Source: Aureimonas psammosilenae
Lineage (GTDB): Bacteria > Pseudomonadota > Alphaproteobacteria > Rhizobiales > Rhizobiaceae
DNA: 59,560 nt
NCBI RefSeq assembly: GCF_009176975.1
Contig: NZ_WEZG01000017.1
Span: 1 to 59,560, forward strand
Direction: 5' to 3'
Under the pieces are notes generated by a model. It was not told the DNA's origin and did no database searches. It saw only the letters and a program-made list of their open reading frames with translations. Below, in pieces: positions 44,416-54,452 of this stretch (positions are counted from its first letter, which is position 1; every line of letters begins with the position of its first letter). A program made the position numbers and the translations under genes.

Positions 44416-45588
44416 TCAGGCGTAATCGATCCAGACACCTCCGGCGTCCGCAGAACGCACGCAGGCCTCCACCCAGCGCACACCTTCGACGCCGGCCCGA
44501 ATGTCGGGATAGCGCAGGCTGGAGAGACGGTCTCCATCACTCTGGTCCGTTGCCTCCATCGCAATGGCGAAGCGACCATAGAGATTCCCCCAAGCCTCGA
44601 AGAGTCCCTCGGGATGACCCGCGCCGATCCGGTCGTCCGCCAGCGCTGCGGCGTGGAGATAGGGCATGCCGCGTTCGATGATGCGCGCCGGCTCGCCTTG
44701 CACCTCGAAGGAGAGCTGGTTCGGCCGCTCGTCCCACCATTCGATGCTCGCCTTCGACCCGACGATGCGCACTCTCTGCCCGTGCATGGAGCCGGCATTC
44801 ACCGCGCTCGACCAAACTGTGCCGATGGCGCCGTTATCGTATTCCATGAGTGTCACGGCATTGTCTTCCAGCGGCGCGCGGCTTTTCACGAAGCTCTGAC
44901 GGGTGCAAAGAAGCCGCTTCACCTTCAGATGCGGCAGGATCACCTCGGAGATGTGGAAGGGATGCGTGCCGACATCGCCAAGGACATAGCTCGGCCCGGC
45001 GAAGGCCGGCGTCACCCGCCAACGCGTCGCTGGGTTTGTCTCCTCAACCGCCTGCGAATGGAAGCCGTGGGCGAACTGGAGATTGACGATGCGGATCTCG
45101 CCGAGTTCGTCCGCCTCAACCATGGCGCGCGCCTGCTCGATGAGCTGATGACCGGCATAGCCATAGGTGACGCCCACGATCTTGGCGCGCGCCTCCGACA
45201 GCGCCGCCAACTCCTTCGCTTCGGCCACGGTGAAGCAGAGCGGCTTCTCGCAGACCACGTGGATGCCGTGTTCCAAGGCGGCCTTGGCGATGGCGAAGTG
45301 GGTGTTGTTGGGCGTCGCGATCGATACCGCCTGGATGCCATGCGGCCGCGCGGCCTCGCCCGCGAACAAGGCGGCGTAATCTGGGTAACAGCGCGCAGGG
45401 TCGAGGCCGAGTTCGACGCCAAAGGCGCGACCGCGCTCTGGATCAAGGTCGAAAGCGCCTGCCACCAGTTCGAAACCCCGGTCGCGCAGCGCTGCCGATC
45501 GGTGGATGTAGCCGATCTGGCTACCGCGCCCACCACCCACCATCGCCCAGCGGATCGGAGCCGCGGTCTTCAGTTCGCCATTGATCAT
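44416..45588 (-). CDS. Gfo/Idh/MocA-family oxidoreductase
   Basis: A 390-residue NAD(P)-dependent enzyme. MVGGGRGSQIGYIHRSAALR is the Rossmann motif; VVCEKPLCFTVAEA carries the EKP motif that contacts cofactor and substrate; VGTHPFHISEV holds the conserved C-terminal His. Start ATG 45588 gives family length. These enzymes oxidise or reduce sugars, inositols or other polyols. It lies 17 bp after an IolE-like gene in the same direction, and the two are opposite a LacI gene. Likely a polyol or keto-sugar pathway; substrate not resolvable. Confidence 0.9.
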   Translation of the reverse strand: MINGELKTAAPIRWAMVGGGRGSQIGYIHRSAALRDRGFELVAGAFDLDPERGRAFGVELGLDPARCYPDYAALFAGEAARPHGIQAVSIATPNNTHFAIAKAALEHGIHVVCEKPLCFTVAEAKELAALSEARAKIVGVTYGYAGHQLIEQARAMVEADELGEIRIVNLQFAHGFHSQAVEETNPATRWRVTPAFAGPSYVLGDVGTHPFHISEVILPHLKVKRLLCTRQSFVKSRAPLEDNAVTLMEYDNGAIGTVWSSAVNAGSMHGQRVRIVGSKASIEWWDERPNQLSFEVQGEPARIIERGMPYLHAAALADDRIGAGHPEGLFEAWGNLYGRFAIAMEATDQSDGDRLSSLRYPDIRAGVEGVRWVEACVRSADAGGVWIDYA

Positions 45589-45605
45589 CGCTTCTCTCCC
45601 CTTTC

Positions 45606-46529
45606 TCAGAACCCAGCGGTCGTTAGGTAGTCGCGGCTCGCCTTCACGTCGGCGAGGCTGCCGCCAGCGTTGCGCGGATCGCGCTCCTGCTCGACCGTGA
45701 TGAAGCCGGCATAGCCGAGGCGCGAGAGAAGCCCCCGGATCGCCGGATAGTCGATGACGCCGCGCCCGATCGGGCACATGACGCCTTGCGCGCAGGCTTC
45801 GAAGAAGCGGATGCGGGTTGCCATCACACGATCGAAGACGGTCTGGTCAATGTCCTTGAAGTGGACGTAGTCGAGGCGGTCCGCATAGCGCTCCAGCGTC
45901 TCGGCCGGATCCATGCCGGCATAGTAGGTGTGGCCCGTGTCCAGGCAGAAGCCGGCGACCTCCTTGGGCACGTCCGCGGAGATGCGCTCGATCTCGTCGG
46001 CGAACTCGATATAGCCGCCTGCATGCGGGTGGATCACGGCGCGCACGCCATATCGCGTCCGGGCGAGATCGGCGACGGCGCGGATGTTCTCGACCATGCC
46101 GGCCCATGCCTCATCGGACAGGCGCGGGGCGCGGTCCGAATGGCCGGCGGCAAAGTCGCGCTCGTCGTGGCCCCAGTCCATGACGGTGAGGTAAGGAGCG
46201 GGAAAGCGCTGGCCCTCGGTCCTGGGCGGGGGCGGCAGGCGCGTTATTAGCCCGCAGATCTCGTCGACCTGCTTGAGTAGGCTGTCACGGTTGGCGGCCG
46301 AAACGAGGTCGTCGAAGATCGTGCCGGCGACGATGAAGAGGCCTCGCGCTCGCAGTGCCTCCGATACCCGCGCCTCGTCCAGCGGTACGTAGCCGTAGGG
46401 GCCGAGCTCCAGCCCGCCGTAGTCCGCCTTCGCGGCCTCATCGAAAACGCGCTCCCAAGGCGGCAGGTTCGGGTTCGAAACGTCGTCGACGCCCCAGCAG
46501 CATGGGGCCGTCGTAATGGTGATGCTCAT
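45606..46529 (-). CDS. Sugar-phosphate isomerase/epimerase-family protein, IolE-like
   Basis: A 307-residue TIM-barrel AP-endonuclease-2-fold protein. Opening MSITITTAPCCWGVDDVSNP is the IolE/inosose-dehydratase style; GGLELGPYGYVPLD, RAVIHPHAGGYIEF, GFCLDTGHTYYAGMDP and YVHFKDIDQ hold the metal ligands Glu, His, Asp and His in order. Such enzymes dehydrate or epimerise keto-inositols or keto-sugars. The frame extends far upstream but the MSI start is the family's. A 63-bp leader separates it from the operator shared with LacI. Confidence 0.9.
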   Translation of the reverse strand: MSITITTAPCCWGVDDVSNPNLPPWERVFDEAAKADYGGLELGPYGYVPLDEARVSEALRARGLFIVAGTIFDDLVSAANRDSLLKQVDEICGLITRLPPPPRTEGQRFPAPYLTVMDWGHDERDFAAGHSDRAPRLSDEAWAGMVENIRAVADLARTRYGVRAVIHPHAGGYIEFADEIERISADVPKEVAGFCLDTGHTYYAGMDPAETLERYADRLDYVHFKDIDQTVFDRVMATRIRFFEACAQGVMCPIGRGVIDYPAIRGLLSRLGYAGFITVEQERDPRNAGGSLADVKASRDYLTTAGF

Positions 46530-46592
46530 GGCGCTCTTGTCCTCCCGGCGCCCATTGATAGACCGGGCGAGGCCCCTTCCATGAGAGCCGAT

Positions 46593-46610
46593 TTGATGGG
46601 ATGCCATCAA
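46593..46610. promoter_or_regulatory. LacI-type operator in the IolE/LacI gap
   Basis: TTGATGGGATGCCATCAA: an 18-bp dyad with only one mismatched base pair, lying between the divergent IolE-like and LacI genes. A CG-like centre is not present, but the symmetry is good. Confidence 0.65.
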
Positions 46611-46628
46611 GCTGCGGAGGATCGGCTC

Positions 46629-47642
46629 ATGGGTCGCAAGGCGACGATGGCAGACGTGGCTCGGGAAGCGGGCGTGTCGCCGGCGACCGTCGACCGCGTG
46701 CTCAACGGACGCGGCGGCGTCGACACGGACAAGGAGGCACGCGTCCTCGCCGCTGCGCGCCGACTTCGGCTCGATCGGGCGCTCGCCATCCGCCCTCATC
46801 GCATGTTGCGGGTCGCGGTCCTGATCCAGGCACCGAGAAACCCTTTCCATGCCGCCTTGCGAACCGGGTTGGACACGGCGGCGCGCGTTTATGCCGATCT
46901 CAACATCCAGTTCTTTGTCCACCACATCGATCCCAACGATCCAAAGAGCACGGCGGGGATCGTCGCCCGCCAAACCATGGAAACCGATGGGCTCATCGTC
47001 ACGCTGCCGGACGAGCCTCGCATAACGGAGGCCGTAGGCGCCGCCGCGGCTGCACGACCCGTGGTCACCTTCGCGACCGACCTGCCGACGAGCGGGCGCG
47101 CGGCCTATGTCGGGCCCAACGACCGCCGCGCCGGCCGCGTTGCAGGCGACTTGATGGGGCTGTTCCTGGGACCGCAGGGCGGGCGTGTGCTGTTGATCGC
47201 TGGACGCCGGGACATCTTGGGCCAGCGCTCGCGCGAGGACGGCTTCCGGCAGATCCTGGCCGAGCGCCACCCCGGCATCGACGTGGCGCCGACCGCGGAG
47301 AACGGCGAGGATGGCGAGCGGGCCGGCCGGATCGTCCTGGAAGCGCTATCGGCCGACCACGCGATCCGTGGCATCTATCACATGTCAGCCGGCGCCCAGC
47401 CCGTGGTGGCCGCGTTGCGACGGCTCGGACGCACCGACTCGACCGCCTTTATCACCCATGAGCTGACGCCGGACCGGCGCGACCTCCTGCGCGAGCGTGC
47501 CATATCGGCCGTCATCGATCAGCAGCCCGACCTCGAGGCCCGCATCGCGGTGGAAACCATGGCTCGCCTCCTCCGACGCCTGGATGGGGCCGCCGAATCC
47601 GTCGAGACCGGGTTTGCCATCCATATGCCGGAGAACGCCTGA
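46629..47642 (+). CDS. LacI-family regulator of the Gfo/IolE cluster
   Basis: A 337-residue protein. HTH: TMADVAREAGVSPATVDRVL; then GVDTDKEARVLAAARRL and an effector domain with VAVLIQAPRNPFH, and RGIYHMSAGAQPVVAAL near residue 260. This variant (PATVDRVLNGRGGV) is the subgroup seen with inositol or sugar-acid genes. ATG 46629 has GGAGG eight bases before it; ATG 46581 lacks a site. Operator at 46593-46610. Confidence 0.88.
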   Translation: MGRKATMADVAREAGVSPATVDRVLNGRGGVDTDKEARVLAAARRLRLDRALAIRPHRMLRVAVLIQAPRNPFHAALRTGLDTAARVYADLNIQFFVHHIDPNDPKSTAGIVARQTMETDGLIVTLPDEPRITEAVGAAAAARPVVTFATDLPTSGRAAYVGPNDRRAGRVAGDLMGLFLGPQGGRVLLIAGRRDILGQRSREDGFRQILAERHPGIDVAPTAENGEDGERAGRIVLEALSADHAIRGIYHMSAGAQPVVAALRRLGRTDSTAFITHELTPDRRDLLRERAISAVIDQQPDLEARIAVETMARLLRRLDGAAESVETGFAIHMPENA

Positions 47643-47953
47643 AACGAACGCAAGGAGATTAACGTCATAAACGGGTGGAAAGCTTCCGGTCCGTTTCGGA
47701 GTAGACTTAATAAGAAATCTGCTGTTGGCAGACATCCGTGGCGACGCACCAAAGGATGGTCGATCAGAAAAGCTGAAGCCTTATCTGATTTGTGAGTATG
47801 ACTGACGCGCCTAACGGAGCCGACCGACCCGATCGAGGCTGGTCAAGTCTGCTTCCCCTACAGAACCACGAAACCTAGGCACTGCAAAAGGCGACCTTTT
47901 AAAGACACGCCTAATCAAGGGAGGGGCGTGCTCGTCTCCCCTCTCAAGACGGA
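47643..47953. other. Gap with one reversed repeat
   Basis: No gene is supported. Copy H of the repeat is at 47672-47727. From about 47745 to 47953 nothing else is recognised. The 3' ends of LacI and the SDR face here. Confidence 0.5.
47672..47727 (-). repeat. Dispersed ~55-bp repeat, copy H
   Basis: On the minus strand: CAACAGCAGATTTC, spacer, then CTCCGAAACGGACCGGAAGC and TTTCCACCCG. More diverged than copies E and G. Confidence 0.5.
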
Positions 47954-48667
47954 TCAGGCGTTAAGGCCGCCATCGATCGTGTGCATGGCCCCCGTTACAA
48001 AGCCTGCTTCCGGCCCCGCGAGCCAAGCCACCATTCCCGCGATCTCCTCGGGCCGTCCGTGGCGGCGGATCACCATCATGCCGTGAAGCATATCCTTCAG
48101 CGGCCCGTCGGCCGGGTTCATGTCGGTATCGACCGGCCCAGGCTGCACCGCGTTCACGGTGATCCCCCGCGACCCGAAGTCCCGCGCCAGCCCTCGCACC
48201 ATTCCCTGAACCGCCGCCTTGGTCATGTAGTAAGCCGCAAGGCCCGGGAACCCGGTCCGGTCCCTGGCATTCGAGCCGATGATGATGATCCGCCCGCCTT
48301 CCGGCATTCGCCGCGCCGCTTCCACGGCGGCATGGTAGGGCGCGTTGACGTTGATGCGGATCATCCTGTCCACCTCGTCGGCGTCGAGTTCCCCGGGGTC
48401 CCCCATCATGGCCACGCCCGCGTTCACCACCAACACATCCAGGGGTCCGCTGTCGCGCACCCGCGCGACCATCGCGTCACGGTCCGCGCTGTCCGCCATC
48501 ACGGCGGTCGCCCCTGTCTCGGCCGCAATCCGCTCCGCCGCCTCGCGCGATCCGGCATAGCTGAAAGTCACCGTCGCACCATCGGCTGCGAAGCGCCTCA
48601 CGATCGCTGCCCCGATTCCCCGGCTGCCGCCGAGCACCAGAACGGACTTTCCTGCAAAACCGGTCAT
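47954..48667 (-). CDS. SDR-family oxidoreductase
   Basis: A 237-residue SDR. LGGSRGIGAAIVRRF is the cofactor motif, LVVNAGVAMMGDPG the NAG motif, and GSNARDRTGFPGLAAYYMTK holds Ser, Tyr and Lys. TVNAVQPGPVDTDMNPADG is family-typical, and MHTIDGGLNA ends the protein. It is divergent from a TetR gene over 74 bp; that linked pair is a standard repressor and target arrangement. Substrate unknown. Confidence 0.9.
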   Translation of the reverse strand: MTGFAGKSVLVLGGSRGIGAAIVRRFAADGATVTFSYAGSREAAERIAAETGATAVMADSADRDAMVARVRDSGPLDVLVVNAGVAMMGDPGELDADEVDRMIRINVNAPYHAAVEAARRMPEGGRIIIIGSNARDRTGFPGLAAYYMTKAAVQGMVRGLARDFGSRGITVNAVQPGPVDTDMNPADGPLKDMLHGMMVIRRHGRPEEIAGMVAWLAGPEAGFVTGAMHTIDGGLNA

Positions 48668-48741
48668 GACGTCGTCCTTGCGATAAAAGTAAGAAGCGCT
48701 ACATAAATAATCGCACGGCACCGTCAAGGAATTTTATAGCA

Positions 48742-49341
48742 ATGACTACAGATATTCCGCGCCCTCGGGGGCGTCCCCGTCGCTTCGATCCGGACGAGGC
48801 GGTGGCGACCGCGCAAAGCCTCTTCCATGCCCGCGGCTACGACGCGGTGAGCGTTGCCGACCTCACCGCCGCTCTTGGCATCAACCCACCCAGTTTCTAC
48901 GCGGCCTTCGGCAGTAAAGCCGGCCTCTACGCCCGCGTCGTCGAGCGCTACGGCGCTGCCGGAACGGTCTTCCTGGAAAAGGTTCTCAGCCCCGACCGCC
49001 CTGTTGCCGACGCTCTCGCGGCTTTGTTGGAAGCCGCCGCTCGTTTCTACTCCGCCGATCCCGTTGCGCCTGGCTGCCTCGTCATCGAGGGGGTCCGCTG
49101 CAACGATGCGCAAGCTCGCGAAACGGCCTGCACGGCCAGCGGGACGTCGCAGGACGCGATCCACGCCTTCGTCGCGTCTCAGTTTCCAGACGATGCAGCG
49201 CGCATCACGGACTACGTCGGCACGATCATGGCGGGTCTATCCGCCATGGCGCGCGCCGGTCACGGTCCCGACCGCCTCCTCGCCACCGCTCGTCTCGCCG
49301 GTACGGCGTTGGCACTGGCTTTACGGAATACGAGGGCATAG
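48742..49341 (+). CDS. TetR-family repressor
   Basis: A 199-residue regulator. The helix-turn-helix is in VSVADLTAALGINPPSFYAAFG, preceded by RFDPDEAVATAQSLFHARG. The C-terminal ligand domain includes GCLVIEGVRCNDAQARE, typical of the TetR group that senses aromatic or aldehyde compounds (AcrR/YcdC-like subfamily). It is divergent from an SDR gene, probably its target and a detoxifying reductase. Confidence 0.9.
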   Translation: MTTDIPRPRGRPRRFDPDEAVATAQSLFHARGYDAVSVADLTAALGINPPSFYAAFGSKAGLYARVVERYGAAGTVFLEKVLSPDRPVADALAALLEAAARFYSADPVAPGCLVIEGVRCNDAQARETACTASGTSQDAIHAFVASQFPDDAARITDYVGTIMAGLSAMARAGHGPDRLLATARLAGTALALALRNTRA

Positions 49342-49734
49342 CGTTCGTCATGTTATGGGCGAAGGGCCCGTCCAGGAACGTGCAGGCTGCATGTTGGCCG
49401 ACTCTGAACTCAACAGAACGGCGGTTCACACCGTTGACGCCAGTCCGCGACGCGTTCCTGAGTCGACAGCTCCTCCAGAGCCTTGCCAGAATGCAGTCCT
49501 GAAATGGCTTGGCGACGATGGCTTTACGAGACCTATCGAAACGTTTGAACGATCGCTTCAAGGGAGGGGGTGAAGGGCTCAGAATGGCGATATCGGGTCG
49601 AGTGCGCCTGGACCGCTCCCGGGCGTCTGCTTCTTTGTCGTCGATCGGCTCGACCGAGTGGTTTGCGGTCCGCCAGCTTCGGGGCGCAGGCTCTTTGAAT
49701 GCGAACATTGCTTAAGCAGGTTCACCAGCCTCGA
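49342..49734. other. Gap with no clear gene
   Basis: Short open frames exist on both strands but none resembles a known family. GCGGTCCGCCAGCTTC at about 49667 weakly resembles the repeat core. It lies at the 3' ends of TetR and of the FAD monooxygenase. Confidence 0.4.
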
Positions 49735-51252
49735 TCATGTGCCGAACCATTGCGTCATAGCTTGGCCGATGGCCGCAGTGTCGGGCGCGGTGTTACCTGC
49801 CCAGGCGACGATCCCGTCCGGCCGCACCAGCACGGCTTGCAAGCCCAGCCGGTCGCGCACATCCCCCGCGACATAGTCGATCCTTACGGCTCGTCGGTCC
49901 GCTAGCGCCCGAAGCGGCGAATCGGGCACGAAGTCCAAGAGCAACCCCCTGCCATCGCGCAAGAGGCTGGAGGCTCTCCGCCCGTCGCTCAGCACGAAAT
50001 CGGGAACGCTGCACCCCGCCAGCGGATGGCTACCGCCGAGATCGTAGCGGATCGAGACGCCCCACACGCGTTCAGCGAAGTAGGTAGCGCCGTCTGGCGT
50101 CTCGATCAGGTCGCGGATGATGGCTTCGAGCGCGCGCGAGCTCCGGCTCGGCCGCATCAACGCGACCTGGGCCCGCGACCAGTCGAGGACGCGAGCACCG
50201 ACCGGATGCCGTTCGCGCTCATAGCTGTCGAGGAGGCCCGCCGGCGCATCACCGCGGATCGTCGCTGCCAGTTTCCAGCCGAGGTTCATCGCATCGCCGA
50301 GCCCGAGGTTGAGACCCTGCCCGCCCAGTGGCGAATGGATGTGAGCGGCGTCGCCGGCTAGCAACACGCGGCCGGTGCGATACGCGCTCGCCTGAAAGGC
50401 GCGGTCGGTCCAAGTGGTGGCGAGTTCGAGCTTGGTCACGGTGACATCGACGCCCGAAATCCGGCGCATGACCGCCTCAACGTGTTCGCGCGTGATCGGC
50501 GCGGAGCGATGGAAGGCGCCACCGTCGAAGTCGTCGATCGCGATCGTGCCGGGCGGCGTGAACAGGTACATGCCCTCCGCGGTGTAGTGGCGGCCGGGCG
50601 GGAGCGCGTCCGCGCCGGCTAAAGCGGCTTGGATGGAGTACCCCGTAAATTCAGGCTCGGTGCCCTCAAAGCCGTTGCCTGCCGCCTTGCGCACCTTGCT
50701 GCGGGCGCCGTCGCAGCCAACGAGCCAGCGACCTCGGAACGCCTGACCGCCTGACTGGACGGCAACAAACTCATCCGTCTGAGCGAAGCCTTCGACTCCC
50801 TTGCCTCTTTGGATATCTGTGCCCAATGCCCACGCGCGCTCGGCCAGTACGGCTTCGATGCTCGCCATATCAGCAGCTAGGTTGCTGACTGAGCCAGGAA
50901 GGCGATACGGCCAGCGCGCGGTGCCGATCTGGTCGTGGAAAAACTGGATACCGGCAAAATGGCCGCCCGGACGGCGCGGCTGCTTCGTCCAATGCGCTGT
51001 CCCCGGCGTGGCGCGGCTGGCTGCGCGGGCTTCAATCTCGCTCAGCAGACCGCGCCGGTCGAAGCTCTCGATCGTCGGGATCGAGAGGCCACGCAGTCCG
51101 AACGGAGCACGCTTCAAAGGTGAGGACAGATCGGGCGCCTGTTCGAGGACCAGGACAGAGCAGCCTGCTAGCGACAGCTCGCAGGCGAGGAACAGGCCGA
51201 CGGGACCTGCGCCAGCGATGATCGTATCGTAAAACGTCGTCGATGCGGGCAT
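49735..51252 (-). CDS. FAD-dependent aromatic-ring hydroxylase-like monooxygenase
   Basis: A 505-residue class A flavoprotein monooxygenase. GAGPVG at residues 14-19 binds FAD; WLVGCDGARSKVRKAAG is the DG motif; RVLLAGDAAHIHSPLGGQGL with NLGLGDAMNLGWKLA is the GD motif. The C-terminal thioredoxin-like tail (RPDGIVAWAG) occurs in TfdB/RdmE-type enzymes. They hydroxylate phenols or polyketides using NAD(P)H and O2. Start at 51252 is a MPAST ATG; a longer frame to 51393 is less likely. The cognate regulator is not evident. Confidence 0.9.
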   Translation of the reverse strand: MPASTTFYDTIIAGAGPVGLFLACELSLAGCSVLVLEQAPDLSSPLKRAPFGLRGLSIPTIESFDRRGLLSEIEARAASRATPGTAHWTKQPRRPGGHFAGIQFFHDQIGTARWPYRLPGSVSNLAADMASIEAVLAERAWALGTDIQRGKGVEGFAQTDEFVAVQSGGQAFRGRWLVGCDGARSKVRKAAGNGFEGTEPEFTGYSIQAALAGADALPPGRHYTAEGMYLFTPPGTIAIDDFDGGAFHRSAPITREHVEAVMRRISGVDVTVTKLELATTWTDRAFQASAYRTGRVLLAGDAAHIHSPLGGQGLNLGLGDAMNLGWKLAATIRGDAPAGLLDSYERERHPVGARVLDWSRAQVALMRPSRSSRALEAIIRDLIETPDGATYFAERVWGVSIRYDLGGSHPLAGCSVPDFVLSDGRRASSLLRDGRGLLLDFVPDSPLRALADRRAVRIDYVAGDVRDRLGLQAVLVRPDGIVAWAGNTAPDTAAIGQAMTQWFGT

Positions 51253-51569
51253 GGTTGGGCTCCGATGTCGATGTTCGACCGGAGCGTTTCCCAAACCTGA
51301 GACCCGCACGGACGAACAAGCGGACGCATCAGTGCGTCCTTCGTTCGTCGTGGGGATCTGCGGCTCGGAGCCAAAGACCAGAGCTTTCGTCATCGAAAGG
51401 ACTTGGGCTTACCAGACCAAGTCTGCCTTTTCCGACACCGCCAGAATAGCTCGCGCGCGAATAGGCTGCAATGGCCACGCTGCGCAGGCAGGAGAACCGC
51501 GTTCTCGACAAGATTCGCTTACGGGTACAGCTCAACGCTAACCCAACCACCTGACTTGGGTCGAAAGAC

Positions 51570-51623
51570 GAAGGGCAGCTTTTTGTTTCAATCGTCCCGA
51601 AGCGGACGGGCGGCTATTGGCCC
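51570..51623 (+). repeat. Dispersed ~55-bp repeat, copy I
   Basis: Left arm GAAGGGCAGCTTTTTG, spacer, core GAAGCGGACGGGCGGCTATT and GGCCC. Confidence 0.7.
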
Positions 51624-51861
51624 TCCCATTCCCAAAAGCGGGCTGGGCATCGCTGGCTCATGATGTTCGATGAGGCACCACGGGAGTTCAGTGCATATGA
51701 CTTCAGATGGCAACTGTCATTGACGTCATACTGGCTGCAGACCCACGTCAGTCTTCACCGTTGGAAGCTGGACGGCGATGTCGCTGCTTAATTGATAAGC
51801 AAGCTCCATGTTGGGAATATTTCCGGCAGCCCATCTTGAGTGCGCGCCGAGCCCGTGTAAC

Positions 51862-51873
51862 ATGTATAGACAA
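51862..51873. promoter_or_regulatory. HutC-like box upstream of the transporter operon
   Basis: ATGTATAGACAA; reverse complement TTGTCTATACAT. It is about 100 bp before the ATPase start. It differs from the box at 57107 at two of twelve bases. HutC sites are TTGTATATACAA-like palindromes, and this is 10/12 identical to that pattern. Confidence 0.5.
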
Positions 51874-51971
51874 TTGCCATCCATGCTTGAATGAGATGGC
51901 TTCAAATGCCTATCCGATCGCGCAGCATCGAAGCGGACAGTCGGCAGGGCTCAAGGCGGGGCGGTGACGGA

Positions 51972-53080
<1,109 letters not shown>

Positions 53081-53084
<4 letters not shown>

Positions 53085-53731
53085 GGTTCGACTGGCTTTG
53101 GCGTGAATCCGGCCGCATCGGCGAATTGTTTCTCTGGCACCTCGGCCTGTCCGTGCTTCCCGTCCTGATCGGGCTCGTCCTCGCCCTGCCGCTCGGCTGG
53201 ATCGCGCACCGGGCTGGCCTCTTCCGCGCGGCATTTCTCGGGGTTTCCGGGCTTCTTTATACGATCCCCTCGCTGGCGCTGTTCGTGCTCCTACCGCTTC
53301 TCCTCGGCACCAAGATCCTCGATCCCCTCAACGTCGTCGTCGCCTTGACGGTCTACGCGCTCGCCCTTCTCGTCCGCACCGTCAGCGACGGGCTTGAATC
53401 AGTGTCGCCGGAGGTGATCCAGGCCGCGAGCGCGATGGGCTACCGGGCGCTGCCGCGCTTTCTTCTGGTGGAACTGCCCTTGGCGGTGCCGGTGATCGCG
53501 GCGGGACTTCGCGTCGCCGTCGTGTCCAATGTCAGCATCGTTTCGGTGGCCGCTCTCGTCGGCACGCCGCAGCTCGGCCTTCTGTTCACGCAAGGGCTGC
53601 AACTGCGCTTCCTGACGCCGATCATCGCCGGCATTGTCCTTTGCGTCCTACTCGCCGCGATCCTGGACGGCCTCGTGCTCTTCGTCGCCCGTCGGCTGAC
53701 GCCGTGGCAGCCCAAGGGAGGCAAGCCATGA
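53081..53731 (+). CDS. OpuC-type ABC transporter permease (first)
   Basis: A 216-residue permease with about five hydrophobic segments. LVRTVSDGLESVSPEVIQAA and AMGYRALPRFLLVELPLAVP form the ATPase-contact EAA-like region of OpuCB/OpuCD proteins. AALVGTPQLGLLFTQGLQL follows. It overlaps the ATPase stop by four bases and the second permease by four bases (ATGA), so all three are translationally coupled. Pairs with the second permease as a heterodimer. Confidence 0.92.
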
Positions 53732-54417
53732 TCGCTTGGTTCGCCGATCCCGCGCATTGGCAGGGCTCGGAAGGCGTGCCGGCGCTTGTCGGCCAGCATC
53801 TTCTCTACAGCCTCGCCGCCCTTCTTCTCGCCGCCCTGATCGCCCTGCCGATCGGCCTTTACGTCGGGCACACGCGTCGGGGCGTCGTGTTCGTCGCCGG
53901 CTTCGCCAACGCCCTGCGCGCGCTGCCGAGCCTCGGCCTGATCGTGCTCCTGGTGATCCTGTTCGGGCCGGTCTTCGCGTCCGATCTCGCCTTCGTCGTG
54001 CCGAGCCTGATCGTGCTCGTGCTTCTCGCCGTGCCGCCGATCATGACCTCGACCTATGCCGGCATCGCGGCCGTCGACCCGGCGGCGGTGGATGCCGCGC
54101 GCGGCATGGGCCATCGCCCGCTCGGCATCCTGTTCGGGGTGGAGCTTCCCTGCGCGCTGCCCTTGATCTTCTCGGGCCTTCGCGCCGCGACGCTCCAGAT
54201 CGTCTCCACCGCGACGATCGCCGCCTATGTCTCGCTTGGGGGGCTCGGGCGGCTCATCATCGATGGCCGGGCGCAGAACGACTATTACCAGATGGCGGCC
54301 GGCGCGGTTCTCGTCGGCCTTCTCGCGCTGGCCGTCGACCTCCTCATCGCGCTCGCCTCGCGCCTTTTCGTATCGCCGGGGCTCACCCGGCGGGTGCGTA
54401 TGCGGGCGCCGGCCTGA
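53728..54417 (+). CDS. OpuC-type ABC transporter permease (second)
   Basis: A 229-residue permease with about five hydrophobic segments. DPAAVDAARGMGHRPLGILF and GVELPCALPLIFSGLR form the EAA-like loop; LQIVSTATIAAYVSLGGLGR is the family's transmembrane end. The start overlaps the first permease by four bases. It is followed 35 bp later by the binding protein. Confidence 0.92.
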   Translation: MIAWFADPAHWQGSEGVPALVGQHLLYSLAALLLAALIALPIGLYVGHTRRGVVFVAGFANALRALPSLGLIVLLVILFGPVFASDLAFVVPSLIVLVLLAVPPIMTSTYAGIAAVDPAAVDAARGMGHRPLGILFGVELPCALPLIFSGLRAATLQIVSTATIAAYVSLGGLGRLIIDGRAQNDYYQMAAGAVLVGLLALAVDLLIALASRLFVSPGLTRRVRMRAPA

Positions 54418-54452
54418 CCTCCGTTTCCCATCAACCCCACGAAGGAGCAAGC

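Larger units (their letters stand above)
51253..51971. other. Long intergenic region upstream of the OpuC-type operon
   Basis: No gene is supported on either strand. It holds repeat copy I (51570-51623), a partial repeat core GAAGCGGACAGTCGGC at 51930-51945, and the candidate regulatory box at 51862-51873. The TGACGTCA palindrome at about 51721 is an additional dyad without assigned function. Confidence 0.5.
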
